From: CAVQKZ01 sp963837325
GTDB lineage: Bacteria; Actinomycetota; Actinomycetes; Mycobacteriales; Jatrophihabitantaceae
Length of the DNA stretch: 64,000 bases
NCBI GenBank assembly: GCA_963837325.1
Contig: CAWIMV010000001.1
Coordinates: 2,418,001-2,482,000, forward strand
Direction of reading: 5' to 3'
This document shows positions 34,259 to 42,887 of this stretch, one piece after another; the stretch's first letter is position 1; each line of letters starts with the position of its first letter. The notes beneath the pieces were generated by a model. That model saw nothing but the letters and a program-made list of their open reading frames with translations, did not search any database and had not been told where the DNA came from. A program made the position numbers and the translations under genes.

Positions 34259-35728
34259 TCAGCGCAGCGCATGATGTGGCCCGTCCAGGATGATCGCGAT
34301 CAGCGGCTCCAGGTACCAGCGCAGCCGCGACTTGGCCATCGACGTCGACGCCGCCTCGCCGAGGAAGGTCTGCAGCGCGGCCCGGTGCGTCGTGGAGAAC
34401 GTCATCCCGGTGAGCCGCTTGGTCAACAGGTTGATCGCGTCCGCGCTCGTGGTCGGCGCGCGGCCATACAGCGCGGTCTGATCGGCCTTGGCGAAGCCGT
34501 CCCACCAGCTGCCGGCGAAGCCCAGGTGCTGTTCCCACTGGCTCAGCAGCCCGCTCGACGAGCGCCAGGAGGCGGCGACGTCGGGATACCCGTTGGGCGC
34601 GGACCAGTCCAGCGGCACGTGTCCGACGTCGGCGGACATCCAGTGCAGCGTGTCCAGCGCCTTGGTCATGCTGGACACCTTCGGAAGCAGGATCCGGACG
34701 GTGGCAATGAGGTTCTCGGTCGGCCGCCGCACCTTTGCGCCGCGGCTCTGCCAGAACTCGGTGGAATGCATGATCGTCAGCAGCATCGGCATGATCTGGG
34801 TGCCGCTCGTCAGGTACGCGTTCGCGACCGCGGTTACCAGCTCGGCGGACGGGTTGTCCGACACGTAGCGCACGCACATCTTGCGGGCCAGCCGCTGGGC
34901 CGTCGCCGGATGCTTGGCCAGGTAGCGCAGGAGAGCGTCTCCGGACGGCTCGCCGTCGCCGGCCGCGGCGTTGGCGTCGGCGAAACCGAGCACCCGGATG
35001 GTCCCGGTGTAGTGCCGGGCCGGGCGGTAGACGTAGTTGGAGTAACTGTCGACGGTGCGGCCGGTGAGCAGCTTGGCCGTGTTCTTGACGTCGTCCTCGG
35101 AGTAGACGAGACCGACGGTGTGCAGTTCGAGCAGTTCGCGGCCGTAGTTCTCGTTGATCGCGGTCTTGGTCGAGTCGGCCAGGTTGAGGAAGATCAGCAT
35201 CGCCGGATGGCGGGCCGAAGCCAGCAGCATGTCGGTGAACGAGCCCATGGCGTGCTGGCGGATGACGTCGCGGTCGTAGGCGTGCCGGGTGTTCCACACG
35301 TCGCCGTTGTGGTTGGCCACGTTGAGGTGGTTGGAGAAGAAATCGACGAGGGTTTCATACATCTGGGCGTTGCTCCACGTCTGCAGCCCGAGCGTCACCC
35401 GCGACAGCTGGTCCATTGCCGTCCAGCCGTACTCGCCCCCGTTCGCCTTGAGGTACTGCCGAACCTCCCAGGGGCTCTGGGTCAGCAGCGGGCCGAGCGC
35501 CGCGACCTCCGGCTTCCCGCTGTAGCCGCGGTACCTGGCGCCTTCCGCGAGTTGCAGGTTGTACCAGGCGGTGACGCCGTACTTGACGACGTAGGCCCGG
35601 GAGTTGACGGTGGGACCGAACGCAGCTCGCGACAGCAGGTGATTGACCGGATCCCAGCCCAGCGGCGCGTGAGCCGTGTGGCTCGCCTGCGCCACCGCTT
35701 GGGCGATCGTCGGGCAGATCAACGGCAT
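34259..35728 (-). CDS. DUF1800 family protein
   Basis: Read from the ATG at 35728, which has a GAGGA site 7 bp upstream, the protein has 489 residues. It shows the DUF1800 hallmarks: His-Leu-Leu-Ser-Arg-Ala-Ala-Phe-Gly-Pro near the start, Asn-Glu-Asn-Tyr-Gly-Arg-Glu-Leu-Leu-Glu-Leu-His in the middle, and Phe-Ala-Gly-Ser-Trp-Trp-Asp-Gly later. The family has no firmly known activity. No clear signal peptide is seen, while its partner DUF1501 protein has a Tat signal, so export as a complex is possible. About 55 bp separate the two genes. Confidence 0.87.
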   Translation of the reverse strand: MPLICPTIAQAVAQASHTAHAPLGWDPVNHLLSRAAFGPTVNSRAYVVKYGVTAWYNLQLAEGARYRGYSGKPEVAALGPLLTQSPWEVRQYLKANGGEYGWTAMDQLSRVTLGLQTWSNAQMYETLVDFFSNHLNVANHNGDVWNTRHAYDRDVIRQHAMGSFTDMLLASARHPAMLIFLNLADSTKTAINENYGRELLELHTVGLVYSEDDVKNTAKLLTGRTVDSYSNYVYRPARHYTGTIRVLGFADANAAAGDGEPSGDALLRYLAKHPATAQRLARKMCVRYVSDNPSAELVTAVANAYLTSGTQIMPMLLTIMHSTEFWQSRGAKVRRPTENLIATVRILLPKVSSMTKALDTLHWMSADVGHVPLDWSAPNGYPDVAASWRSSSGLLSQWEQHLGFAGSWWDGFAKADQTALYGRAPTTSADAINLLTKRLTGMTFSTTHRAALQTFLGEAASTSMAKSRLRWYLEPLIAIILDGPHHALR

Positions 35729-35857
35729 GGGCGGTCCTCGCGTGGTGAGCACCGAATCGCCGGCCCGGAGCGCCCCGCTCTATGTGAAGCTAGCGTTAAA
35801 AGACGGTTCGAGCAACTACGCCGGCTAGCTTGGACCGGGGCCCGGGGCCGGTCGCCG

Positions 35858-37066
35858 CTAGCGGTACGGACTGGTCGTCACGCCCGCGCCGTCGCGCCAC
35901 TCGTAGACCGCCACGCCGGAGACGAAGACCTGCTCGGCCCGGCTCATCACGTCCAGCGGGTCGCCATCCCAGACGACGACGTCACCGTCGAGGCCGACGG
36001 TGAGCGATCCGACCCGGTCGGCCAGGCCCATCATCTCGGCCGGATTGACGGTCAGCGACCGCAGCGCGTCCTCGCGCGTCATCCCTTCCTTCACCGCGAG
36101 CGTCGCCTGGTGGACCAGGAAGTTGATCGGCACGACGGGATGGTCGGTGGTGAGCGCAACCGCGACGCCGGCGTTGGCCAGGCGACCGGGGTTGGCCAGC
36201 GTGCGCTCGCGCAGTTCGACCTTGGACCGGGTGGTGAACATGGGACCGACGATGCACGGGATGTTGCGCTCGGCGAGCACGTCGGCAAGCAGGAAGCCCT
36301 CGGTGGCGTGGTTGACGATCAGCCGGTAGCCGAACTCGTCCGCGAGCCGGATCGCCGTCGCGATGTCGTCGGCCCGGTGGGTGTGTTGGCACCAGGGCAG
36401 TTCGCCGTCCAGCACACGCACCAGCACCTCGCTGGTCGGATCACGCTCGAACACCTCGTCCTTCGCGCCGGCCTGGGCCCGCTTCGCCCGGTAGTCCTGC
36501 GCCTTGGTGAGCGCGTCGCGGATGACCGCGGCCACGCCCTGCCGCGTCGAGGGCAGTTGCTTCTTCTCGCCGTAGACCCGCTTGGGGTTCTCGCCGAGTG
36601 CGCTCTTGACGCTGCACGGCGCCATCAGCACCATCTCGTCGACGACGCGGCCCCACGTCTTGATCGCCACGGTCTGGCCGCCGATCGGGTTGCCGCTCCC
36701 CGGCTTCACGACTACCGCGGTCACGCCGCCGGACAGCGCGTCGCGGAAGCCCTCGTCAGCCGGGTTAATCGCATCGAGCGCGCGCATCCGGGCACCGTTC
36801 GGGTCGGTCATCTCATTCGTGTCGTCGCCGGCCCAGCCCTGGGACTCCTCGTCGATGCCGACGTGGGCGTGCGCGTCGACGAAGCCCGGCAATACCCACC
36901 GGCCGGTGGCGTCGACGACCGCAACCCCGTCGGGCACCTGCACGTCAGCCCCGACGGCGGCGATCACACCGTTGGTGACCAGCACGGTGCCGTTGTCGAT
37001 CACGGGGCCGTCGACGGGAACGACCCGTCCTCCGGTAATGGCGACGCTGCCGGTGAGTTGAGTCAT
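35858..37066 (-). CDS. Amidohydrolase family protein (imidazolonepropionase-like)
   Basis: The ATG at 37066 gives 402 residues. The metal motif Asp-Ala-His-Ala-His is at residues 64-68 after Leu-Pro-Gly-Phe-Val. Further metal histidines are probable in His-Thr-His-Arg-Ala, Val-Asn-His-Ala-Thr-Glu-Gly and the Thr-Thr-Asp-His-Pro-Val segment. The small beta-sandwich formed by both ends is visible. It is a cyclic-amidohydrolase-superfamily enzyme close to HutI-like proteins, but no histidine-degradation genes are nearby, so the substrate is unknown. It lies 23 bp after the DsbA-like gene and may be co-transcribed with it. Confidence 0.85.
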   Translation of the reverse strand: MTQLTGSVAITGGRVVPVDGPVIDNGTVLVTNGVIAAVGADVQVPDGVAVVDATGRWVLPGFVDAHAHVGIDEESQGWAGDDTNEMTDPNGARMRALDAINPADEGFRDALSGGVTAVVVKPGSGNPIGGQTVAIKTWGRVVDEMVLMAPCSVKSALGENPKRVYGEKKQLPSTRQGVAAVIRDALTKAQDYRAKRAQAGAKDEVFERDPTSEVLVRVLDGELPWCQHTHRADDIATAIRLADEFGYRLIVNHATEGFLLADVLAERNIPCIVGPMFTTRSKVELRERTLANPGRLANAGVAVALTTDHPVVPINFLVHQATLAVKEGMTREDALRSLTVNPAEMMGLADRVGSLTVGLDGDVVVWDGDPLDVMSRAEQVFVSGVAVYEWRDGAGVTTSPYR

Positions 37067-37089
37067 GCCGCCACCGTATTGGTCGGCCC

Positions 37090-37758
37090 CTAGTCGACGT
37101 GCGGCAGTCCACCGACCTTCTCGCGGAGCAGCCGTCCGGGAGCGTCCGAGTCGGCAGTGTGGATCCGTGGAATCCCCCGCACCCACGTGTGATCGCCCAT
37201 GCCGGGGTTGTGCGTCGTGGTGCCGTCAGGCCAGAACACCTGCGGGCTGCCCTGGATCGGCAGGCTCTTGCTGCGTTCGTAGTCGGCCAGGACGTCGGCC
37301 CGCACCGTTCCGCTGTCCCACATGGCGAGCACTTTGGCCGCGTCCAGCTCGGGGTTGATCCCGGCCGCGGCCGCGAGCGCCTTCTCGAGGCCGGCCCGGA
37401 TGCTGACGTCGACGGACTTTCGGAAGAACGCCAGCCGCAAGGAGTAGTCGACGTCCTCGGCCGCGCGGGCGCCACCCACGCGCCGGGCTGCCGCGACCAG
37501 CTCGAACGCCGGCAGGAACGTCGAGGGCCACGACTCGTTGCGGTAGGCGCTGAACAGGTCGGGCTCGTGCTGGGCCAGCACCGCGGTTTCCTGGACGACC
37601 AACTGCGGCGTGCCCTGGGCGTTGACGAACTCGAGCGGCCAGGGCCGCTGGTCGAAGACCACGTCGAGCTGGTCGCGGTCGCGGGCCGCGCGCAGCCGGT
37701 GCACCGCGACGGTGGCCCACGGACAGTGGATGTCGGACCAAACGCTCACCTCGATCAC
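37090..37758 (-). CDS. DsbA-like thioredoxin-fold protein with single active-site cysteine
   Basis: A 222-residue cytosolic protein of the DsbA/FrnE/2-hydroxychromene-2-carboxylate isomerase superfamily. The N-terminal strand leads to Ser-Asp-Ile-His-Cys12-Pro-Trp-Ala, where FrnE-type oxidoreductases have Cys-Pro-Trp-Cys. The long helical insertion and the C-terminal Gly-Ser-Pro-Gln-Val-Phe-Trp cis-proline region are present. With only one cysteine it cannot form the usual disulfide and may act as a glutathione- or mycothiol-linked enzyme. It is divergent from gnd. Confidence 0.82.
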   Translation of the reverse strand: MIEVSVWSDIHCPWATVAVHRLRAARDRDQLDVVFDQRPWPLEFVNAQGTPQLVVQETAVLAQHEPDLFSAYRNESWPSTFLPAFELVAAARRVGGARAAEDVDYSLRLAFFRKSVDVSIRAGLEKALAAAAGINPELDAAKVLAMWDSGTVRADVLADYERSKSLPIQGSPQVFWPDGTTTHNPGMGDHTWVRGIPRIHTADSDAPGRLLREKVGGLPHVD

Positions 37759-37823
37759 GTCCCCAAGCTACCGAGCGGACGGCCGCTACGGTGATCGGCG
37801 AGTCGACCGGAAGGGACGCACGA

Positions 37824-39269
37824 ATGACTGAACAGGGCTCGGCCCAGATCGGGGTCACCGGCTTGGCCGTAATGGGCCGCAACCTGGCCCGCAACCTCGC
37901 CCGGCACGGTTTCACCGTCGCCCTGCACAACCGCACGACCGCGCGCACTCGCAGCCTGGTCGAGCAGCACGGCGGCGAAGGTGCGTTCGTCCCGAGCGAC
38001 ACCATGCCGGAGTTCGTCGCGTCGCTCACCCGGCCGCGCGCGATCATCGTCATGGTCCAGGCCGGCGCGCCCACCGACGCGGTCATCGGCGAACTGATGC
38101 CGCTGCTCGACGCGGGCGACATCGTCGTCGACTGCGGGAATGCGCACTACACCGACACCATCCGGCGCGAGGCTCAGCTGCGGCAGCACGGCCTGCACTT
38201 CGTCGGCTCCGGCGTGTCCGGAGGCGAGGAAGGCGCTCTCAACGGCCCGAGCATCATGCCCGGCGGTTCGGTGGAGTCATACCAGACGCTCGGCCCGATC
38301 TTCGAGTCGATCGCCGCGCAGGTCGACGGCACGCCGTGTTGCGTGCACGTCGGCCCGGACGGTGCCGGGCACTTCGTCAAGATGGTGCACAACGGCATCG
38401 AGTACGCCGACATGCAACTGATCGCCGAGGCCTACGACCTGCTTCGCACCGGGCTGGCGCTCGAGCCGGCCGAGATCGGCGAGATTTTCCGCACCTGGAA
38501 CGAGGGCGACCTCGACTCGTTCCTCATCAAGATCACCGCGGACGTGCTGATGCACGTCGACGCGGCGACGGGCCGGCCTTTCGTCGACGTCGTCCTCGAC
38601 CAGGCCGAGCAGAAGGGCACCGGCCGCTGGACCGTGCAGAGCGCGCTCGACCTCGGCATCCCGATCACCGGCATCGCGGAGGCCACGTTCGCCCGGGCCC
38701 TGTCGGGTCACGCCGACCAGCGCGCGGCCGCCCGCGCCGCGTTCGGCGGCGAAGCGGGCACGGTCGAACTGTCGGACCAGCAGACGTTCATCGAGGACGT
38801 CCGCCGCGCGCTGTACGCGTCCAAGGTGGTGGCCTACGCGCAGGGTTTCGACCACATCGCCGCCGGCAGCGAGGCCTACGGCTGGGGCATCGACCGCGGC
38901 GCGATGGCCACGATCTGGCGCGGCGGATGCATCATCCGGGCCCGGTTCCTCAACCGCATCCGCGAGGCCTACGACGCCGACCCCGCGCTGCCGAGCCTGC
39001 TGGTCGCGCCGTACTTCGTCGACGCCGTCAAGCACGGCGTCGACAGCTGGCGGCGGGTGATCGGACAGGCGACCGCGGCCGGTATCCCCACGCCCGCCTT
39101 CTCGTCGTCGCTGGCCTACTACGACGGGCTGCGCCGCGATCGGCTGCCGGCGGCGCTGATCCAGGGGCTGCGCGACAACTTCGGCGCGCACACCTACCGC
39201 CGCGTCGACCGCGACGGCCTGTTCCACACCGAGTGGGCCGGGCCCGATCAGACCGAGTCACCCGCATGA
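37824..39269 (+). CDS. gnd: 6-phosphogluconate dehydrogenase, NADP-dependent long form
   Basis: The ATG at 37824 behind GGAAGGGA gives 481 residues, the length of classical NADP-dependent enzymes. The nucleotide loop Gly-Leu-Ala-Val-Met-Gly-Arg-Asn is at residues 13-20. The catalytic Gly-His-Phe-Val-Lys-Met-Val-His-Asn-Gly-Ile-Glu-Tyr motif and the long helical C-terminal dimer domain are clear. It decarboxylates 6-phosphogluconate to ribulose 5-phosphate in the pentose phosphate pathway. A second, shorter type of the same enzyme is encoded nearby on the other strand. Confidence 0.95.
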   Translation: MTEQGSAQIGVTGLAVMGRNLARNLARHGFTVALHNRTTARTRSLVEQHGGEGAFVPSDTMPEFVASLTRPRAIIVMVQAGAPTDAVIGELMPLLDAGDIVVDCGNAHYTDTIRREAQLRQHGLHFVGSGVSGGEEGALNGPSIMPGGSVESYQTLGPIFESIAAQVDGTPCCVHVGPDGAGHFVKMVHNGIEYADMQLIAEAYDLLRTGLALEPAEIGEIFRTWNEGDLDSFLIKITADVLMHVDAATGRPFVDVVLDQAEQKGTGRWTVQSALDLGIPITGIAEATFARALSGHADQRAAARAAFGGEAGTVELSDQQTFIEDVRRALYASKVVAYAQGFDHIAAGSEAYGWGIDRGAMATIWRGGCIIRARFLNRIREAYDADPALPSLLVAPYFVDAVKHGVDSWRRVIGQATAAGIPTPAFSSSLAYYDGLRRDRLPAALIQGLRDNFGAHTYRRVDRDGLFHTEWAGPDQTESPA

Positions 39270-39322
39270 CTTGGCCCCGTAGCCGGTGATCGCCCGGGGT
39301 GTCGCCCGGCTGAGGGGCCAAG
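39270..39322. terminator. Bidirectional hairpin terminator between gnd and the cyclophilin gene
   Basis: CTTGGCCCC (39270-39278) pairs with GGGGCCAAG (39314-39322), and inside it AGCCGG (39281-39286) pairs with CCGGCT (39306-39311). The hairpin begins at the base after the gnd stop and ends just before the convergent cyclophilin gene. No strong U-run is present. Confidence 0.7.
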
Positions 39323-39324
39323 AC

Positions 39325-40056
39325 TCAAAGCAGGCGCAGGCCCACCAGGATCCTGGTGGTCAGGGCCGGTCGGCCGTCGAGCGGCGCGCCAGGATCGTCG
39401 GCCGCGACCCCGCCCGCGGCGATGCGGTCGAGAGTGTGCAGGCCGAGCGGCAGGATCCGGCCGAAGATCGTGTAGTCCGGTCGTAGGGCGGAGTCTTTGT
39501 AGACGAGGAAGAACTGACTGCCATTGGTGTCGGGACCGGCATTCGCCATCGCCAATGTGCCGCGCGCGTAGACGCGCCGGGCCCCGGTCGGATCGGTCGG
39601 GGCCGGCGGCAGGTTCGTGGGCAACTCGTCGCGGAACTCGTAGCCCGGGCCACCCTCGCCGGTGCCGCTCGGGTCGCCGCACTGCAGCACCGACAGGGTC
39701 GGGTAGGTGGTGAGCCGGTGGCAGATGGTGTTGTCGTAGAACCGCGATTGCAACAGGTGCAGGAAGCTCTGGACGGTGCACGGCGCCTCGGCCCGGGTGA
39801 GCACCATCGGGATCGCGCCGCGGTTGGTGAACAGCGTCACCAGGACCAGGCCGCGGTCCGGGGTGTGCTGCGGGTCGGGCGGTAGCGACACCGGCCGGAC
39901 CGCGGGATCATCCGGCGTCGGGGTGTACGCGCACGGGCCCGCGGTCGGGGCGGTGGGCGGAGCAGTTGCGTCGGCCGTCGCGGAGACGGCGGGGCTCAGG
40001 GCGAGGACGAGCGCGGCCGAAGCGGCAGTGACCGCGGCGCGGCGGAGCAGATGCAT
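39325..40056 (-). CDS. Secreted cyclophilin-type peptidyl-prolyl isomerase
   Basis: A 243-residue protein with a Sec signal peptide (Leu-Leu-Arg-Arg then an Ala/Leu/Val core, cleavage near residue 28) and a Pro/Thr-rich linker. The cyclophilin domain includes Phe-Tyr-Asp-Asn-Thr-Ile-Cys-His-Arg-Leu, Asn-Gly-Ser-Gln-Phe-Phe-Leu-Val and Thr-Ile-Phe-Gly-Arg. The usual catalytic Phe-His-Arg is replaced by Cys-His-Arg. It should speed proline isomerisation of exported proteins at the cell surface. No lipobox was seen. Confidence 0.88.
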   Translation of the reverse strand: MHLLRRAAVTAASAALVLALSPAVSATADATAPPTAPTAGPCAYTPTPDDPAVRPVSLPPDPQHTPDRGLVLVTLFTNRGAIPMVLTRAEAPCTVQSFLHLLQSRFYDNTICHRLTTYPTLSVLQCGDPSGTGEGGPGYEFRDELPTNLPPAPTDPTGARRVYARGTLAMANAGPDTNGSQFFLVYKDSALRPDYTIFGRILPLGLHTLDRIAAGGVAADDPGAPLDGRPALTTRILVGLRLL

Positions 40057-40101
40057 GATGACCCTTCTGTCCGAAAGAGAGGCATCACACTTTGCCAGCG
40101 A

Positions 40102-41121
40102 TTACTCCCCGGTGGGTAGCTCCACGTGGCCACCGAACTCCTTGCGCATGGCCGAGAGGAGCTTGTCGGCGTAGACGGCCTCGCCGCGGCTGCTGAACCG
40201 CGCGAACAGCGCCGCGGAAAGCACGGGCGTCGGCACGCCCTCGTCGATGGCCGCCTTGATCGTCCAGCGGCCCTCGCCGGAGTCCGACACCCGGCCGGCG
40301 AGCTTGGCCAGGTCGGGGTCGGTCGACAGTGCGTGGGCGGTCAGATCCAGCAGCCAGGACGCGATGACCGAACCCCGGCGCCAGACTTCCGCGACCTTGT
40401 CGATCTCGAGGTCGTACTGGTAGTACTGCGGCTGGTCCAGCGGCGTGATTTCGGCCGAATGCTCCTGGCTCTCGTTGCCCGCGTTGGCGTGGTGCAGCAC
40501 GTTCAGGCCCTCGGCGTAGGCGGCCATCATGCCGTACTCGATGCCGTTGTGGACCATCTTGACGAAGTGCCCGGCCCCGTTCGGACCGCAGTGCAGGTAG
40601 CCCTGCTCCTCGCGAGCGGGCTCCCCGGTGCGGCCGGGCGTGCGCGCCGCGGCGTCCAGCCCCGGCGCGATGCTCGCGAAGATCGGGTCGAGGTGGTCGA
40701 CGGTCTCCTTGTCGCCGCCGATCATCAGGCAGTAGCCGCGGTCGAGGCCGAACACGCCGCCGCTCGTGCCGACGTCGACGTAGTGGATGCCCTTGGGCTT
40801 GAGTTCGGCCGCGCGGTCGACGTCCTCGCGGTAGTTCGAGTTCCCGCCGTCGATGATGATGTCGCCGGGCTCCATCAGGTCAGCCAGCTCGCCGACCACC
40901 TGGGGCGTGATCCCCGCGGGGATCATGACCCAGGCGACCCGGGGCTTGTCGAGCTTGGCCACGAAGTCGTCGAGCTTCAGTGCCCCGACCGCGCCGTCCT
41001 TCTCCAGCTCCGCGACCGCATCGGCGCTGACGTCGTACACGACCGCGGTGTGCCCGTCCTTCATCACCCGCCGGATGATGTTGGCGCCCATCCGGCCCAG
41101 GCCGATCATTCCCAGCTGCAT
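40102..41121 (-). CDS. 6-phosphogluconate dehydrogenase, short form
   Basis: The ATG at 41121 gives 339 residues, matching the short (GntZ/YqeC-like, Gnd-related) decarboxylating family. Gly-Leu-Gly-Arg-Met-Gly at 7-12 binds the cofactor. Asp-Gly-Gly-Asn-Ser-Asn-Tyr and Gly-His-Phe-Val-Lys-Met-Val-His-Asn-Gly-Ile-Glu-Tyr are the substrate and catalytic motifs. It differs from the 481-residue form at 37824-39269 in its compact C-terminal domain, and such short forms often prefer NAD. It follows pgi by 8 bp on the same strand, so the two are probably an operon. Confidence 0.92.
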   Translation of the reverse strand: MQLGMIGLGRMGANIIRRVMKDGHTAVVYDVSADAVAELEKDGAVGALKLDDFVAKLDKPRVAWVMIPAGITPQVVGELADLMEPGDIIIDGGNSNYREDVDRAAELKPKGIHYVDVGTSGGVFGLDRGYCLMIGGDKETVDHLDPIFASIAPGLDAAARTPGRTGEPAREEQGYLHCGPNGAGHFVKMVHNGIEYGMMAAYAEGLNVLHHANAGNESQEHSAEITPLDQPQYYQYDLEIDKVAEVWRRGSVIASWLLDLTAHALSTDPDLAKLAGRVSDSGEGRWTIKAAIDEGVPTPVLSAALFARFSSRGEAVYADKLLSAMRKEFGGHVELPTGE

Positions 41122-41129
41122 GCCGACTC

Positions 41130-42779
41130 CTATGTCTGGTCGCGCGCGGCGCCGCGATAGCGACGGATGAGCGCGTTGGTGGAGCTGTCGTGTTCGAGCG
41201 GCGGCTCGTCCGGGGCCGAGAGCTCCGCAGCGACCCGCTTGGCCAGTACCTTGCCCAACTCCACGCCCCATTGATCGAAGGAGTTGATCCCCCACACGGT
41301 GCCCTGCACGAACACGCTGTGCTCGTACAGCGCGATCAGGGTGCCGAGCGCGTGTGGCGTGAGCCGGTCGAGCAGCAGCGTGTTCGAGGGGCGGTTGCCC
41401 TCGAAGACCCGATGCGGGACCAGGTCATCGGCCACGCCCTCGGCTGCGACCTCGTCCGCGGTCTTGCCGAACGCCAGCGCCTCGGTCTGGGCGAAGACGT
41501 TCGCGCTCAGCAGGTCATGGTGCTCGCCGAGCGGGTTGAGGGAGTGGGTGAAGCCGATGAAGTCGCACGGGACGAGTTCGGTGCCCTGGTGCAGCAACTG
41601 GTAGAAGCTGTGCTGCCCGTTCGTGCCGGGCTCGCCCCAGTAGACCGGCCCGGTGGCGTAGTCGACCGTCGTGCCGCTGAGCGTCACGTGCTTGCCGTTG
41701 GATTCCATCGTCAGCTGCTGCAGGTAGGCCGGGAACCGCTTCAGATACTGGTCGTAGGGCAGCACGGCCTGCGTCTGGGCACCGAAGAAGTCGGTGTACC
41801 AGACGGTGAGCAGCCCGAGCAGCACGGGCAGGTTGGCCTCGAACGGGGCGGTCCGGAAGTGCACGTCCATGGCGTGGAACCCGGCCAGCAGTTCACCGAA
41901 CGCCTCCGGGCCGATCGCGACCATCGTCGACAGGCCGATGGCGGAGTCCATGGAGTAGCGGCCGCCGACCCAGTCCCAGAAGCCGAACATGTTCATGACG
42001 TTGATGCCGAACTCCTCGACCGCTTCGGCGTTCGTCGAGACCGCAACGAAGTGCTTGGCGACGGCCGAGGTGTCGCCGTCGAACGCGGCCAGCACCCAGT
42101 CGCGCGCACTGGCGGCATTGGTCATCGTCTCCAGCGTGGTGAACGTCTTGGAGGAGATGATGAACAGCGTCTCGGCCGGGTCGAGCTCGCGGGTGGCCTC
42201 GGTGAAATCGGTGCCGTCGACGTTGGAGACGAACCGGAACGTCAGATCGCGGTCGCTGTAGTGCCGCAGCGCCTCGTAGGCCATGACCGGCCCGAGGTCC
42301 GAGCCCCCGATGCCGACGTTGACGATGTTGCGGACGGCCTGGCCGGTGTGCCCGAGCCATCGGCCACGACGCACCTTGTCGGCGAACTCCCCCATCCGGC
42401 CGAGCACCTCGTGCACCGCGGGTACGACATCGATGCCGTCGACGGTGATCCGCTCGCCCCTCGGTGCCCGCAGCGCCACGTGCAGCACGGCGCGGTCCTC
42501 GGTGGTGTTGATCTTCTCGCCGCGGAACATCGCCTCGATGCGCTCGCGCAGCCCGACGTCCTCGGCCAGGCGGAGCAGGAGCCGGAGTGTCTCGTCGGTG
42601 ATCCGGTTCTTCGAGTAGTCGAGGTAGATGCCCTCCGCTTCCAGCGAAAGCCGCTCGCCGCGCTTCGGGTCGTCGGCGAACAGCTCGCGCAGATGACGGT
42701 CGCGGATGCTGGCGTGGTGCTCGGTCAGCGCCGTCCATGCCGGCTGGCTGCGCAGCGGCTTCGAATTCGCGAGGGCCAT
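41130..42779 (-). CDS. pgi: Glucose-6-phosphate isomerase
   Basis: The ATG at 42779 gives 549 residues, the normal length of the large bacterial PGI. Signatures include Gly-Ile-Gly-Gly-Ser-Asp-Leu-Gly-Pro, Ser-Ser-Lys-Thr-Phe-Thr-Thr-Leu-Glu-Thr, Gly-Gly-Arg-Tyr-Ser and Glu-Ser-Asn-Gly-Lys, with the catalytic Gly-Thr-Asn-Gly-Gln-His-Ser segment. It interconverts glucose 6-phosphate and fructose 6-phosphate. With the short 6PGDH it forms a small carbon-metabolism operon, divergent from ugd. zwf and opcA are not in the window. Confidence 0.96.
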   Translation of the reverse strand: MALANSKPLRSQPAWTALTEHHASIRDRHLRELFADDPKRGERLSLEAEGIYLDYSKNRITDETLRLLLRLAEDVGLRERIEAMFRGEKINTTEDRAVLHVALRAPRGERITVDGIDVVPAVHEVLGRMGEFADKVRRGRWLGHTGQAVRNIVNVGIGGSDLGPVMAYEALRHYSDRDLTFRFVSNVDGTDFTEATRELDPAETLFIISSKTFTTLETMTNAASARDWVLAAFDGDTSAVAKHFVAVSTNAEAVEEFGINVMNMFGFWDWVGGRYSMDSAIGLSTMVAIGPEAFGELLAGFHAMDVHFRTAPFEANLPVLLGLLTVWYTDFFGAQTQAVLPYDQYLKRFPAYLQQLTMESNGKHVTLSGTTVDYATGPVYWGEPGTNGQHSFYQLLHQGTELVPCDFIGFTHSLNPLGEHHDLLSANVFAQTEALAFGKTADEVAAEGVADDLVPHRVFEGNRPSNTLLLDRLTPHALGTLIALYEHSVFVQGTVWGINSFDQWGVELGKVLAKRVAAELSAPDEPPLEHDSSTNALIRRYRGAARDQT

Positions 42780-42887
42780 AACGTCATCCCTACCAGACCG
42801 TCGCGTGGCCCCGCATGAGAAGGTCGCCGGGCCCGGCCCGCTACCCTCTGCTGCGTCATCGGCGCACGCCAGACAGGGGACCATCAC

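Noticed and set aside
33938..37093. 1051-codon open frame on the plus strand
   Set aside because: It lies opposite the DUF1501, DUF1800 and amidohydrolase genes, which have clear families. Its product is low-complexity Arg/Gly/Val sequence typical of antisense frames in GC-rich DNA.
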